Source: Nilaparvata lugens
Taxonomy: Eukaryota; Arthropoda; Insecta; Hemiptera; Delphacidae
Assembly (NCBI RefSeq): GCF_014356525.2
Contig: NC_052507.1
Location: 3,075,992 to 3,139,991 of the forward strand
Length of the DNA: 64,000 bases
Direction of reading: 5' to 3'
A model generated the notes under the pieces. The model was not told the origin of the DNA. It saw nothing but the letters and a program-made list of their open reading frames with translations, and searched no databases. Made by a program: the position numbers and the translations under genes. Of the stretch, positions 10,081-20,530 are shown piece by piece. Numbering within the stretch: position 1 is the stretch's first letter; each line of letters starts with the position of its first letter.

Positions 10081-10561
10081 TTCAAAATCTCTTCAATTTC
10101 GATGATCTTTAGACTAAATTGTTCAACAGTGTTCATCCATCAATGTTTAATGATTTTCAGTAATCATTGGACTAAATCATTCAACAGTGTTTACTGATTT
10201 TAGTGATTTACTGATTTCAGTAAACAATCATTGATGGATGAACACTGTCGAATAATTTAGTCTAAAGATTATTGAAATTGATTACTGAAACTAAATTGTT
10301 CAACAGTGTTCAATGATTTTCAGTAATCAATTTCAATAATCTTTAGACTAAATTATTCAACAGTGTTCATTCATCGGTGAATATGCATGGATAATATGCG
10401 GAAAAATAGAAGAAATTGTAGTCAATTTAATCATGAAATTTCAGATTTTTCTCTCAAGATCTCCCCAATTTCAATAATTTTCAGACTAAATTATTCAACA
10501 GTGTTCATTCATCAGTGTTTAATGTTTTTCAGTAATCAATTTCGATGATCTTTAGACTAAA
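10081..10561. repeat. Degenerate ~70-bp tandem/inverted array
   Basis: Repeated copies of ATCTTTAGACTAAATT, CAACAGTGTTCAT and TTTTCAGTAATCAATTTC appear in both orientations. The array flanks the downstream side of repeat R copy 1, and a matching array at 12830-13260 flanks copy 2, so it belongs to the same repeat family. No coding potential. Confidence 0.7.
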
Positions 10562-10586
10562 TTGTTAAAAACCTAAAACCTAAAAG

Positions 10587-11826
10587 ATCTTGTGGTCCAG
10601 ATAACATACCCCCCTATATAATAAAGGGCTGTGGGGAAATTTTGATTAGGCCTCTACACTATTTATTCAACCTGTCCATCCGTAAAAACAAGTTTCCTAG
10701 AAGGTGGAAGGAGGCAAGAGTCACTCCGATTCCTAAGGGTGGAAATTAAATGATTTGAAAACTTCAGGCAATATCCAACTTGAATGCAACTGCAAAAGTA
10801 TTCGAGTATGTACTGTTTGAGCATATTTTCAATAATTTTAAAAACATTATAACGGTTAGTCAGCATGGTTTCCTTAAAAAACGATCAACTGTCAGTAATC
10901 TTCTCCTATTTACTAATTACATTTCAAGTCACCTTGATAAAGGCATACGTGTTGATGCAATTTACCTCGATTATTCCAGAGCTTTTGATAAGGTAGACCA
11001 CAAAATCCTTCTGCAGAAAATGTTTGCCTTTGGTTTCACATCCGAAATGGTTGCCTTCTTCCACTCATACCTTAGTCAGCGTTTATTCTTTGTGTATTTC
11101 AATAATATTAGATCAAAATGTTTCACGAGTGGTTCAGGTGTGCCCCAGGGGAGTAATCTTGGGCCTCTTTTGTTCCTTTTACTTATTAATGACATTCCAG
11201 AGTGTATTAAAAACAGTAATTGTCTCATTTATGCAGATGATGTTAAAATTTATCGACTATACAGGATGATCAGGACTCTCAGATGTTACAGGAGGATTTG
11301 GGCAGGTTGAATGATTGGAGTGAAAAAAACAATCTGGCATTAAATGTGAAGAAATGTAAATTTATTGTCTTCACTAGACAGCAACAGATTTTTGCTGACT
11401 ACAAATTATTAGATGAACATCTTGAAAGAGTTTATGTGATTAAGGATTTGGGTGTCTACATAGACTCCACTCTCACCTTCAGAGATCACATAATTACATC
11501 CTTAATATTTCAAATAAGATGCTAGGATTTATCATAAGAAATGTCAGACACTTCACAGACATTGATTTAATCAAGATGCTGTATTCCCTGGTGAGAGTAG
11601 ACTTGAGTATTGTGCAGTTGTTTGGAGTCCTTATCAAGAGATATATATTAGTAGTATCGAACGCATACAAAATAAATTCCTCAGATTCATGTATTACAAG
11701 AAGTATGGACATTCATGCCCGTATGACTTTTCTATGAGGTGTCTGAGAGTCAGTTTTCAAATTATGTCGTTGAAGAACAGGCGGGATTTCGTATCATTAA
11801 TTGTTTTATTTAAAATATCTGAGAAT
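10587..11826 (+). pseudogene. LINE-D reverse transcriptase (frameshifted, 3'-truncated)
   Basis: A second, distinct non-LTR reverse transcriptase. The N-terminal part (10587-10746) reads through CGPDNIP and FPRRWKEARVTPIPKGG, then hits stops. The central ORF (10780-11310, 176 codons) carries AIYLDYSRAFDKVDH, GVPQGSNLGPLLF and IYADD, so the catalytic aspartates are kept. After 11280 the thumb region moves to another frame (11283-11525) and then to others (about 11519-11826), including LEYCAVVWSPYQ, the usual LINE YxxxVWxP-type motif. The coding region stops at 11826, where the TIR of a MITE begins; the C-terminus and 3' UTR are missing. Endonuclease absent. Dead element. Confidence 0.87.
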
Positions 11827-11900
11827 ATTATAGTGAGGTCTACGGTATAATGGTAGTATTTGACTAGCAATTGTTTTGCTATCCTCATTTTCTTAACACT
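11827..11900 (+). mobile_element. MITE PM, left-end fragment
   Basis: Starts TATAGTGAGGTCTACGGTAT, a slightly decayed version of the PM terminal repeat, and continues with TTTGCTATCC as in full copies. No right end follows. It truncates LINE-D, either by insertion followed by deletion or by a rearrangement. Confidence 0.7.
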
Positions 11901-11934
11901 TTAAATAGCAGATAGTTATTAAATATTCCAGTTG

Positions 11935-12179
11935 ATACATATTTTTTGGACTTGAATGAATAGTGTGTAAATCTAAATCATGAACTGTATATAACCTCTG
12001 GATTCTTAGTACTTATTTAGCATTAATTTTGACATAGCATACAGCAATTCAAAACTGTAGTTCTTACATATTTTTGGGACTTGAATTGAGTGTAAATCAA
12101 ATAATAAACTGTAACCTCTGGACTGTCAATCCTTATTCAATATTTGACTTGAATTGTGTGAAAATCAAATAATGAATTC
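11935..12179 (+). repeat. Three degenerate tandem units
   Basis: GACTTGAATT, GTGTAAATCAAATAATGAA and TATAACCTCTGGA recur in order three times at irregular spacing. The last unit runs into repeat R copy 2. Confidence 0.6.
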
Positions 12180-12830
12180 TATATAACCTCTGAACTGTTT
12201 ATCATATCATATTAAGAGAGCGATTTCTGTATATATCTGGTTATTTTCATATCTGGTTATTTTATATCTGGCTTTTTTTATATCTGGCTATTTTTATATC
12301 TGGTAATTTATGTTTCACGGATCTCGAAAACTGCTCTAACGATTTTCACAAAATTTGGAACATAGTAGGTTTATGATATAAAGATTCGATTACACTTCTA
12401 GTTTTAGGAATTAGTGAATCTCCTATCCCCAGAGTGTATAACCCATTTCTTTCCCTTATTACATTATAGATAACCTATTCATATTTATCATTACATTTTT
12501 TTCCAATCAACTTTGTATGCAGGCTTTTCTCCAACTGCTCTTGGGTTGAAACAAGTTGAATAATTGAAGCCTTCTGATATCGATTTCTTATCAGCTTTCA
12601 TCTCTCATCTTCAACTGGGAATACAGCTCTTTGATGTGCTAGCTTCAAATCATCAAGGTTTGATTCCTTGGTGCATTGTACTACACTCCCTTCTTGATCC
12701 TATCTCTCTCGAGGAATGTTGCTGTGCTAGTCTAGAATTTGAAATTCGAGCATGACAGCTCCTCCGAGATACGTCTTCAAAGTTGATTTTATCTTAAAAT
12801 TTCAGAATTTTTTTCAAAATCTCTTCAATT
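12180..12830 (+). repeat. Older repeat R, copy 2 (empty site)
   Basis: Nearly identical to 7223-7459 joined to 9693-10080, but without the LINEs. The junction at about 12431-12437 shows the pre-insertion sequence. Its ORF at 12564-12755 is identical to 9832-10023. Confidence 0.85.
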
Positions 12831-13260
12831 TCGATGATCTTTAGACTAAATTATTCAACAATGTTCATTCATCAGTGTTTACTGATTTCCAGTAATCAAT
12901 TCCAATAATCTTTAGACTAAATTATTCAACAGTGTTCATTGATTCCACAGTGTTGATTCAACACTTTGATTTGAATCAATTGATTCATTCGAGTTGAATC
13001 AATTGATTCAACAGTGTTCTTTGAAATTTTGGTCAAAGGCTTTATTATTGATTGATTGTCATAAGTGTTCATGATTTTCAGTAATCAATTTCAATAATTT
13101 TCAGACTAAATTATTCAACAGTGTTCATTCATCAGTGTTTACTGATTTTCAGTAATCAATTTCAATAATCTTTAGACTAAATTATTCAACAGTGTTCATT
13201 CATCAGAGTTCACTGGAATCAGTGTTTACTGTTGAATAATTTTAGTCCAATGATTATTGA
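12831..13260. repeat. Degenerate ~70-bp array, second block
   Basis: Same motifs as 10081-10561 (TCTTTAGACTAAATTATTC, CAGTGTTCATTCATC), plus a run of TTGATTCAA-type short palindromes at 12940-13020. Confidence 0.65.
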
Positions 13261-13329
13261 AATTGAGGAGGTTTTGAAAATAATTCTGAAATTACAAAAT
13301 CAGATTAACTTCAATTTCTTCTATGCTTC

Positions 13330-14815
13330 CGCATGTTATAAATTAATATGATAAAGGAAAGAACTTGCTCATGCATGTGGGGATAGGAAATTCACGAATG
13401 ACGCATCATCACTTCTGAACTACTGGACTGATTAACTTGAAATTTAGCATATAGATGCTCAATTAACCGAGGATGGTTATAGGCCTATTTTCAATTCTTC
13501 AAGATTTCATTACGTCAAGTTTTCAATTCAAGTTTTGAAAAAGACCCTTGCGCAGCACGGGTTCCTGCTAGTTTATAATATGATAGAGGAAAGAATTGGC
13601 TTATACACGTACGGGATAGGAAATTCACGAATGATGCATCATCTCGTCTCAACTACTGGACTGATTTACATGAAATTTTGCTCATAGATTCTTGATTAAC
13701 CAGGGATGGTTATAGGCTTATTTAAAATCCATCAAGATTTCAGTAGGTCAAGTTTCAGTTTGTCTAGTTTTCAATAATTATCAGACTCTTATGTGGAGCA
13801 CTGATTCCCCAGCTTATAATATAATAGAGAAAAGAATTGGCTTATACACGTAGGATATAGGAAATACACGAATAAAATCCCTCGTCAATTCATCACCAAT
13901 AAGTTGAGTAAAAAGCTGGTAAAAGATATAAATGAATGGTTGGCTTCGAATGACATAATAATCTAAATAGTGGCTGCCAAAGCCAAGCAAATTTTCTCTT
14001 ATTCTCTCCAATATTCATCTTGAGAGACAAAACTTAATTCTATTAGGTCTCCCTCTGCCTTCTCCCCTATCCTTCCTTTCTCCCATTTTCCTTCTTACTC
14101 TTTCTTCTTGGTTTTTAGTTTATTTTTAAGTTAAGTAAGTTTCTTCTCAAATTCAGTGATTTTTCTTTCAGTTTTTTTATTGTTTCCTTTCTCTCAATTA
14201 ATTTATTTAATCTTTTTTTCCTGAAAATTTAAAATATCTAGATTTTTCAAACACTCCGCCTATGCGCACAGGTTTTTTACCTTGTGGGGACCTTCCTTAT
14301 TTTTATTGTATTATTTAGTTCAATACTGTGTATTATTATTATAATGTATTTCTAATTTCTAAGTTTTTATCTTTTGTTATTATTTTTAGGGATAAATAAA
14401 CGATTTTGAATTGAATTGAATCGAATATCATCATCTCTGACCTACTGGACTGATGAACTGATGAAATTTTGCATATAGATTCCTAATATACCGATAATGT
14501 TTATAGGCCTGTTAGAAATTCATCAAGAATTTAGTAGGTCAAGTCTTCAGTTTTTCAAGTTCTAATATAATACAATATGTGTATTATATTTAATATAATT
14601 GACTTGGAAGAATCGGCTCATACACGTAGGGGATAGGAAATTCACGAATGAGGCATCATCACGTCTGAACTACTGGACTGATTAACTTAAAATTCAGCAT
14701 ATAGATTCTTAATATACCGATGATGGTTATAGGCCTATCTTGAATCCATCAAGAACTCAGTAGGTCAAGTTTTTTAATAATTAGACCCGTGCGAAGTACG
14801 GGTAACCTGCTGGTG
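13330..14815 (+). repeat. Helitron-like family H2, tandem copies
   Basis: Units of about 215-240 bp (near 13360, 13577, 13812, 14420 and 14580) share GGGATAGGAAATTCACGAAT, CTACTGGACTGAT and GATGGTTATAGGCCTAT. They end in a stem-like GACCCGTGCGAAGTACGGGT or a decayed form, followed by CTGCTAGT or CTGCTGGT. The stem plus CTAGT-type end resembles Helitron 3' termini, and head-to-tail tandem copies are known for such elements. A LINE 3' end interrupts the third unit. Confidence 0.6.
13870..14413 (+). mobile_element. LINE 3'-end fragment with (AATTG)n tail
   Basis: A short open frame (about 13876-13968) ends at a stop and could be the last codons of a LINE protein. A pyrimidine-rich then AT-rich UTR with a GATAAATAAACGATTTTG end and an (AATTG)n tail at 14390-14408 follow. 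The GCGCACAGG/CCTTGTGGGG stretch at 14275-14300 looks like a structured 3' UTR. The element interrupts an H2 unit. Confidence 0.55.
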
Positions 14816-15069
14816 AAAAATAAAATACGCATGTTCCTAGCGCTCAAGTCTGTACGCACCTTTAAACGACACAACGTGACAACACTGTATCTATAGTACC
14901 GTACTTCGGCCACACTGTATTCTACTCCCCTTCCCAATTTGACATTGAGGGATGAATGGTATAAATCAGTTTCAGTTGTAGCTCTGTGCAATTAGCGTGT
15001 CTAAGGTGACCGTTTTCGCTATTCCTTATTATGATTAAACTCGCTCATAAATTATGTTCCACGACTTAA
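14816..15069. other. No gene seen; isolated TIR-like motif
   Basis: AAGTCTGTACGCACCTTTAA at 14845-14864 resembles the terminal repeat of the elements at 31305 and 55034, but no partner end lies nearby. The rest shows no feature. Confidence 0.4.
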
Positions 15070-15590
15070 AAATAGTTGATTATCATTCTATAATCAATAA
15101 TCAATCATAATCAGTGATCAGTGTTGTTTGAAATATGATTTTACTACAAGAAACTCATTGTCAAAATTTGACAATTTTTCAGCGAATCTCGGAAACCTGG
15201 TGAGTGTTTTTATTGATAATTCAATAATTTATTATTCTCTAAAACAGCTGATTATCGTTCTATAACCAATAATCAATCATAATCAGTGATCAGTGTTGTT
15301 TGAAATATGATTTTACTACAAGAAATTCATTGTCAAAATTTGACAATTTTTCAGCGAATCTCGGAAACCTGGTGAGTGTTTTTATTGATAATTCAATAAT
15401 TTATTATTCTCTAAAACAGCTGATTATCGTTCTATAACCAATAATCAATCATAATCAGTGATCAGTGTTATTTGAAATATGATTTTACTACTAGAAATTA
15501 ATTGTCAAAATTTGACAATTTACTAAGCGAATCTCGGTAACCTGGTGAGTTTTTATCTGATAATTCAATTATTTTCTATATGCGACCTTT
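15070..15590 (+). repeat. Three tandem ~173-bp units
   Basis: Units begin near 15074, 15249 and 15421 with TGATTATCGTTCTATAACC and share AATCAGTGATCAGTGTT, TTGTCAAAATTTGACAA and CGAATCTCGGAAACCTGGTG. The first two are almost identical; the third has diverged. Each unit contains a small palindrome around TCAAAATTTGA. No ORF. Confidence 0.85.
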
Positions 15591-15789
15591 ATGTATGCTC
15601 ATAGATTGTTGGGAGAGATATTTTGATGAGATTTCAATACATAGTAAGATGTTGAGATCGAGTTTTACATTGAAAATGTGATAAATTTGAAGATTGGGTT
15701 AACATAACCTCAAATCTTGAAATGCGACAGGTTGCTGATGGAATTTGAAGCTGACCTTCAGATATCAGCTGATATCTCATGACGTGCTC

Positions 15790-16262
15790 TTTCTATAGTG
15801 AGTGAGGTTAACGTTCTGAAAGCAGTATTTGATCAACATTGGTGTTGTTATCCTTGTCTATTATTCAACAAACCACATATCGCTATCCTTTTCTAGATCT
15901 GCAACATTGCCAGATCGTTCTTTAATAATGTAGAAATATATATTTTGATTAACAAATCAGGAAATAAAAAATCTAAGAATCCTTAATAGAAAAAACTTTT
16001 TTCATAACATGTTTCGAAAAAAACAGATAGCGCTCTCTTTTTTTAGCTCTGCAACGTTGACAGATCGTTTTTGATAATGTAGAAATATATTCGATTAACG
16101 AATTAGGAAATTAAAAATCTACGAATCCTTAATAAAAGACTTTCATTCACAACATATTTCGAAAAAACAGATAGCGCTCTCTTCTTCTAGCTTTGCAACG
16201 TTGCCAGATCGTATTTTTAACAATGTAAAAATATAGGCTAATCAATTAACAAAATATTCAAT
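15790..16262 (+). mobile_element. PM-like MITE end with a triplicated inner block
   Basis: It starts CTATAGTGAGTGAGGTTAAC, a decayed PM terminus, then TTATCCTTGTCTATTATTC as in full copies. The block GATAGCGCTCTCTT, AGCTCTGCAACGTTG, CAGATCGT is then present three times at about 145-bp spacing (15880, 16025, 16170). No right terminal repeat is found before the Harbinger exon. Confidence 0.55.
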
Positions 16263-16268
16263 CGGCAG

Positions 16269-16530
16269 TGTAAAAAACTTTTTAAGAATGTCAAGTGACG
16301 TTTTTGAAAGTTTAATTGTTGGTATTGGACACATAATTAGTAAACAGGATACTAACTACAGGAAAGCAATTCCAGTGCGAGAAAGATTGGCTATTACATT
16401 GCGCTTTTTGGCGAGTGGCGACTCTTATACTAGTATCAGTTATTTGTTTAAAGTTTCCAAAAGTGCGATATCTATTTTAGTGCCATAGATTTGTGAGGCT
16501 GTTATAGGTTTCCTGAAGGATAATATACAG
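16269..16530 (+). pseudogene. PIF/Harbinger transposase exon (stop-interrupted)
   Basis: The frame reads FLRMSSDVFESLIVGIGHI, then KQDTNYRKAIPVRERLAI, LRFLASGDSYTSISY and SKSAISILVP, followed by a TAG codon at 16486-16488 and ICEAVIGFLKDNIQ. This is the well-conserved N-terminal part of the HARBI1-type DDE nuclease: an RMS/FE start, a kqDT...RkaI stretch, and a helix-turn-helix-like segment. The exon looks bounded by a CAG acceptor (16266-16268) and a CAG|GTGAGC donor (16530). The DDE catalytic part should lie in a following exon, which I cannot find. With the stop and the missing catalytic half it cannot encode an active transposase. A domesticated gene is unlikely for the same reason. Confidence 0.8.
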
Positions 16531-16989
16531 GTGAGCAAAGAAAGAAAATTACTAAATATTGTTATTTTTAGATTCCTTTTATTTGTTTACGTTGTGCACT
16601 GAGTTGAATAAATCTAGACAAAAGTTAATTGTTAATAAATCTAGACAAAAAAAGTTGCAACCTGGTAGTGACTTGTTAATAAAATATGAACACAAAGTTA
16701 AGTTAATGTTCCAAAGTAACACAATTCATAAAATTAGAAATAAATGTATACATCAAAAAAACTCCAAATCAAACAAAGAAACTCTATAGCTTAAGAAATA
16801 TATAGCTTAGCTTGAGTAATGTATAGCTTAGCTTACATTATAGCTTACATTGCACTAGCACAAACAACAACCAAACAACGAAACACAACAAGTCACGACG
16901 ACTAGCCTGCTTGAACTGAGGAACTGACGCAGCGCGTCCATGTGGAGCCAACAGGCGGGAGGGGTAGCAGGGTAGTTGCAGACTCAAGT
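16531..16989. other. AT-rich, no feature recognised
   Basis: Includes two close copies of AATAAATCTAGACAAAA (16607-16650) and repeats of TATAGCTTA near 16785-16850. The short ORFs 16559-16789 (plus) and 16838-17110 (minus) match nothing I recognise. Confidence 0.4.
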
Positions 16990-17145
16990 TGCAACTCAAG
17001 TTAGCGCTGCAACTCGCATTGCCAACCGGGGTTGGCAACCGCCTTTGATCTTTACCGACTCCGGTCGGAAAACCAAATTTCGATTGCCAACTCGCAAAAT
17101 CGGTCTCCAACTACGGTTGGCAATGCGAGTTGCAGTTGTTTTAAT
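16990..17145. repeat. Imperfect inverted repeat, GC-richer
   Basis: GCAACTCGCATTGCCAACC (17009-17027) is mirrored by GGTTGGCAATGCGAGTTGC (17116-17134), with smaller TTGCCAACTCGCAA and CTCCGGTCGG repeats between. It is probably a subterminal or terminal part of a DNA transposon, perhaps linked to the Harbinger exon 460 bp upstream; the link is speculative. Confidence 0.6.
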
Positions 17146-17368
17146 GCGTGCAACTCAAAATTGCCGATAAATGTCGGCAATCATTGGTTGTACAACTAGC
17201 ACTACGAATAGCTGAATTTGAGTTTTCAGCAAGACAGCTCATCTGAAGTTTATTTTTAAAATAATTTTTATCTACTTATTTGAGACTTCATTATGAAATT
17301 CTCTTTGATTCAAAACATAACTATAAAACATACCATACTATAACCTTAGAAAATAGTAAGAACAGCTA

Positions 17369-18514
17369 AAGTGAGGTCCACGTTATAATGACAGTGAAGA
17401 AAGATAGGAGAGCAACGTTGCCGATCCTCTGTCTTGTCAATGCCTTCTATAGACTGTAGCTGATACAGGTTTATTGATGTAATATTAACTGTTGATGAGC
17501 CATCACTCTGTACAACTTCATGAGTGTTTCTTTCCTCGCTTTCTTATTCAGGGTTCTGCTAATGTTGCCACATATTAATTAGAATTTATGATATTGATTG
17601 AAATTCACTTATTTTCTTATCAATATTCAATTTGTCCTTGAAATTGATATCAAAACTGAGCCAGCAGTATTGTGACACTTGCTCCAATACTATGTCGTCA
17701 TAAACTATTTTCGATCTTAAAAATATTTAGACTACAGAAAAGAGCAATCCGCTACTTGGCAGGGCTGAAGTCCAATGATTCTTGTAAACAGGCTTTTTTT
17801 GACTCAAATATACTTACGCTACCATCAATTTATATATTCAAACTGTTAATTTTCACTCACAAGCACTTATCTGATCTGAACACAATTGCTGATATCCACA
17901 CTTATAACACCAGAGGGAGGAATAAACTGTCTTTGAGACAACACCGACTGCATCTGTACGAGAAAATGCCCTCTTATATTGGAGCTAAATTGTTTAACGA
18001 CTTACCTACCGAGCTGCAGTCCTTGTCTGATATAAAAATTTTTAAGAGTAAAGTGTATAAATTCCTGGTTTCACAAGCCTACTACAGTGTGAAGGATTTT
18101 AGTGATAGAAGGTAGCATAGTTTGTAGGTAGGCCTACTCTAGTCTTCCATGTGTGCTTTTTATTGTGTATTTATTATTGTTAGCCTACTTATTAAGACCT
18201 GACGTTATTCAACTGTATATTATAAAGTGTACTGTGTTGAATAAAAGATTATCTTATCTTATCTTATCTTATCTTGTCTGGTATTTACCGGTGAATATCA
18301 CAATTTTCGACTTCCCATGAGGAATTCTGAAATTATAACCCTCGCATATTTCATTCAAAGGTTTGTTTTGGACGAATGATATATTATAATTGATCAATTT
18401 CGAGGATAGACCGTATCAGCTATCTTCAACAGAGGATACTGTGACTAGGCAAAGATTCGACAACGCTGTTCCCGTATCTTTCCCCACTGTCATTATAACG
18501 TGGACCTCACTACA
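17369..18514. mobile_element. PM-family element with ~105-bp TIRs, LINE inside
   Basis: The left end (17369-17475) reads GTGAGGTCCACGTTATAATG and continues through GATACAGG-type sequence. The right end (18410-18514), reverse-complemented, gives the same start and the same order of motifs. Ordinary full copies of this family have a left half and a different right half, so two left-type ends facing each other is unusual. Between them lies a LINE fragment. It could be a longer member of the family or two left ends brought together. Confidence 0.65.
17672..18286 (+). pseudogene. LINE 3' half with (TTATC)n tail
   Basis: The ORF at 17672-18115 carries LQKRAIRYLAG, HTYNTRGRN and GAKLFNDLPTELQ, the standard C-terminal sequence of jockey/CR1-type LINE ORF2 after the reverse transcriptase. 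The 3' UTR contains AATAAAAG and ends in (ATCTT)n at 18250-18280. The 5' part, with the whole reverse transcriptase domain, is missing, as expected from truncated target-primed reverse transcription. It sits inside the PM-family element at 17369-18514. Non-functional. Confidence 0.82.
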
Positions 18515-18579
18515 GAAAACTGAGCAACTGGGTCGATGTCAAACGAGGCAAACGACAAAAGAGAAGGCAGTCAAATGAG

Positions 18580-18830
18580 GACTGGAAAACTGTTCTCTAC
18601 GGTCGCAGGTCTCGACTGTCGTCGGTATCGACTGTCGCGCCCCCTGAGCAACTAACCAACAGAATCGTTTGTAACAGCTGTGCCTAGTTGAAAGCTGGGT
18701 GTATATTTTTGGCTTCAAAAATTTCTGAAATAACTTAATTTATTCAAAGTGCGGTGATATTAAGTGCAAAATTTGGTATTTTAATCATTCTAAATTCAAA
18801 ATTTCTAGCTAATATATATTCTGGGGCAGA
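18580..18830. other. No recognisable feature
   Basis: Contains a small direct repeat CTCGACTGTCG / ATCGACTGTCG at 18612-18640 and otherwise featureless AT-rich sequence. Confidence 0.4.
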
Positions 18831-18990
18831 ACTTTAAACTTTAACTTTCCTCAATAAGAACATAACCTATTTTTTCGGACATTCTTTATCAAGATTTGGG
18901 AACAGAATAGTTTTGGGCTATGCCTGTTGTTCTATCCCGATCATATTTATATGATTTGTAATTATATCAACGAATAAATAAATAAATATG
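18831..18990 (+). repeat. LINE 3' UTR with (AATA)n tail
   Basis: TTTTGGGCTATGCCTGTTG and the terminal AATAAATAAATAAAT resemble the reversed ends at 38848-38960 and 62235-62330, suggesting one LINE family with a TTTA-type tail. Confidence 0.55.
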
Positions 18991-19465
18991 AACCGAAAAC
19001 TGGAACCACACACGAAACTGAAAGAGTTTGCACTCGAAACTCTAGTTAAAACTTGAAACTGGAGTTTAAACCGCAAACGAAGTTTAATTAGACAGATTAC
19101 CGCGCTACAAGCAACCGAATCACAACTGAGAAAACTGAATCTCGTTGCGAGCAACAAACTCATTAGCTAGCTTACACTTCCGCTGTAGTTGGTGGGTGCG
19201 CTACAAAGCGATAAAGCGACAAAGCTGCAGCGCGACAAAGCTACAAAACGACAAAGTCTGAGATTTCTTCGCCTCCGCTGACGACGACATTATTCCAATG
19301 ACCTCAAGCTATTGGGCTCGCTAACTTGTTTGGAGTGTAGCGCCGTTTACTAAAGCAGTAGTTGACTTGACTTCTGTAGAGTCTGTGCTACATATGGATG
19401 AGATAGGAACAATGGAGGCTTCAGAATTCACTTTAAACTGTCAGTTTTTTATAGAAATGACATCA
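18991..19465. other. Short internal repeats, otherwise unassigned
   Basis: GAAACT-containing copies at 18995-19070 and a run of RCGACAAAGC-type units at 19200-19257 (GCGATAAAGCGACAAAGC) look like the terminal part of a DNA transposon, but I find no partner end. A CTGTCAG/CTGACA pair around 19440 and 19760 recalls the satellite unit at 26405. Confidence 0.4.
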
Positions 19466-19474
19466 ACGGTTCTT

Positions 19475-19737
19475 TTTTTTGTGTAGTTCAGAATTTGATA
19501 TTGTGGTAATTATTCATATTGAATGAAAAAGACTAAGAAATTGTCAAAAAACCACAGATTTATTGATACTTAGAAGAACCGGTTTCGGTTATTACACCAT
19601 TGTCAATCTCTGATAAACTGACACTGAAACTTGTTTATCAGAGATTGACAATGGTGTAATAACCGAAACCGATCTTTCTAAGTATCAATAAATCTGTGGT
19701 TTTTTGACAATTTCTTAGTCTTTTTCATTCAATATCG
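19475..19737. mobile_element. Foldback transposon with 9-bp target duplication
   Basis: Two arms of about 100 bp (19518-19617 and 19632-19732) are almost perfect complements, separated by only about 14 bp. The element is flanked by ACGGTTCTT on both sides (19466-19474 and 19738-19746). A 9-bp duplication suggests Mutator-like transposition, or 8 bp (hAT) if the last T is chance. The outer part recurs as single arms at 57268-57360 and 59681-59770. No coding content. Confidence 0.8.
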
Positions 19738-19775
19738 ACGGTTCTTGTTCAACTAACGCTGACAACGTGGAGTCA

Positions 19776-19916
19776 ATGTGAAGAGGAAGAGGAAGAGGAT
19801 GAGGGAGAGGATGAGGGAGAGATGAGGGAGAGGATGAGGAAGAGGTTGAGGAAGAGTATGAGGGAGAGGATGAGGAAGAGGATGGGAAAGAGGATGGGGA
19901 AGAGGATGAGGAAGAA
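19776..19916 (+). repeat. GA-rich minisatellite, block 1
   Basis: Purine-only repeats of GAGGATGAGGGAGAG and GAGGATGAGGAAGAG. Continues at 20531 after an intervening LINE-like segment. Confidence 0.85.
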
Positions 19917-20512
19917 TAGAATAGAATAGAATAGAATAGAATGACTGCCTCTATTTTATAACTGGGAGGGCGAAGTTAGGGCGCAGTCGGCCCTCTCTTA
20001 CACTTAACCCTCCAATACAATACTAAATTGTAATTTAACAAGCAATACTCAGTAAAATAAAATAAAACAAAACTATATTTTAAATGAAAAAGTGAAAAAA
20101 ATTAATAATTATAATGATAATAAGTGGAATAGTTGAATAAACTTAAAAGTAGAGCATTCTTAAAATGTAAAATAACAAAGATCTGATGGGAAATAAATAC
20201 AACATTTTTGACGGAATATATGGATAGGATCGACGGATATGGATAGGATGGACGGATAGGATCGAAGAAGTAAAAAAGAGCAATATGGCTACAAACCTCA
20301 CAAGCAAAATGAGAAAATAAGGAAATTGATAAATACATCTAGCAAGAAATTAATTAATTTTGAGAGAGAAAAAGAGCATTTTTCATATGTCTTTAGAGTT
20401 TACTTTTAAAGTTGAGCTTGATTCTCTTTAAATTACTCTAAAGAAATTGATTTTGAGACTGAATAAATGAATGTATCAATCTATGGAAAATATGAGAGCA
20501 TGAAAAGAAAGC
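19917..20512 (-). mobile_element. LINE 3' end (minus) in the GA minisatellite
   Basis: Starts with (AATAG)n, the reversed tail, then CGAAGTTAGGG and CCCTCTCTTACACTTAACCC as in 730-800. It sits between two blocks of the same minisatellite, consistent with insertion. The ORF at minus 20102-20338 is an AT-rich translation with no LINE motifs, so the body is UTR or unknown. Confidence 0.5.
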
Positions 20513-20530
20513 TCACACACACACACACCT

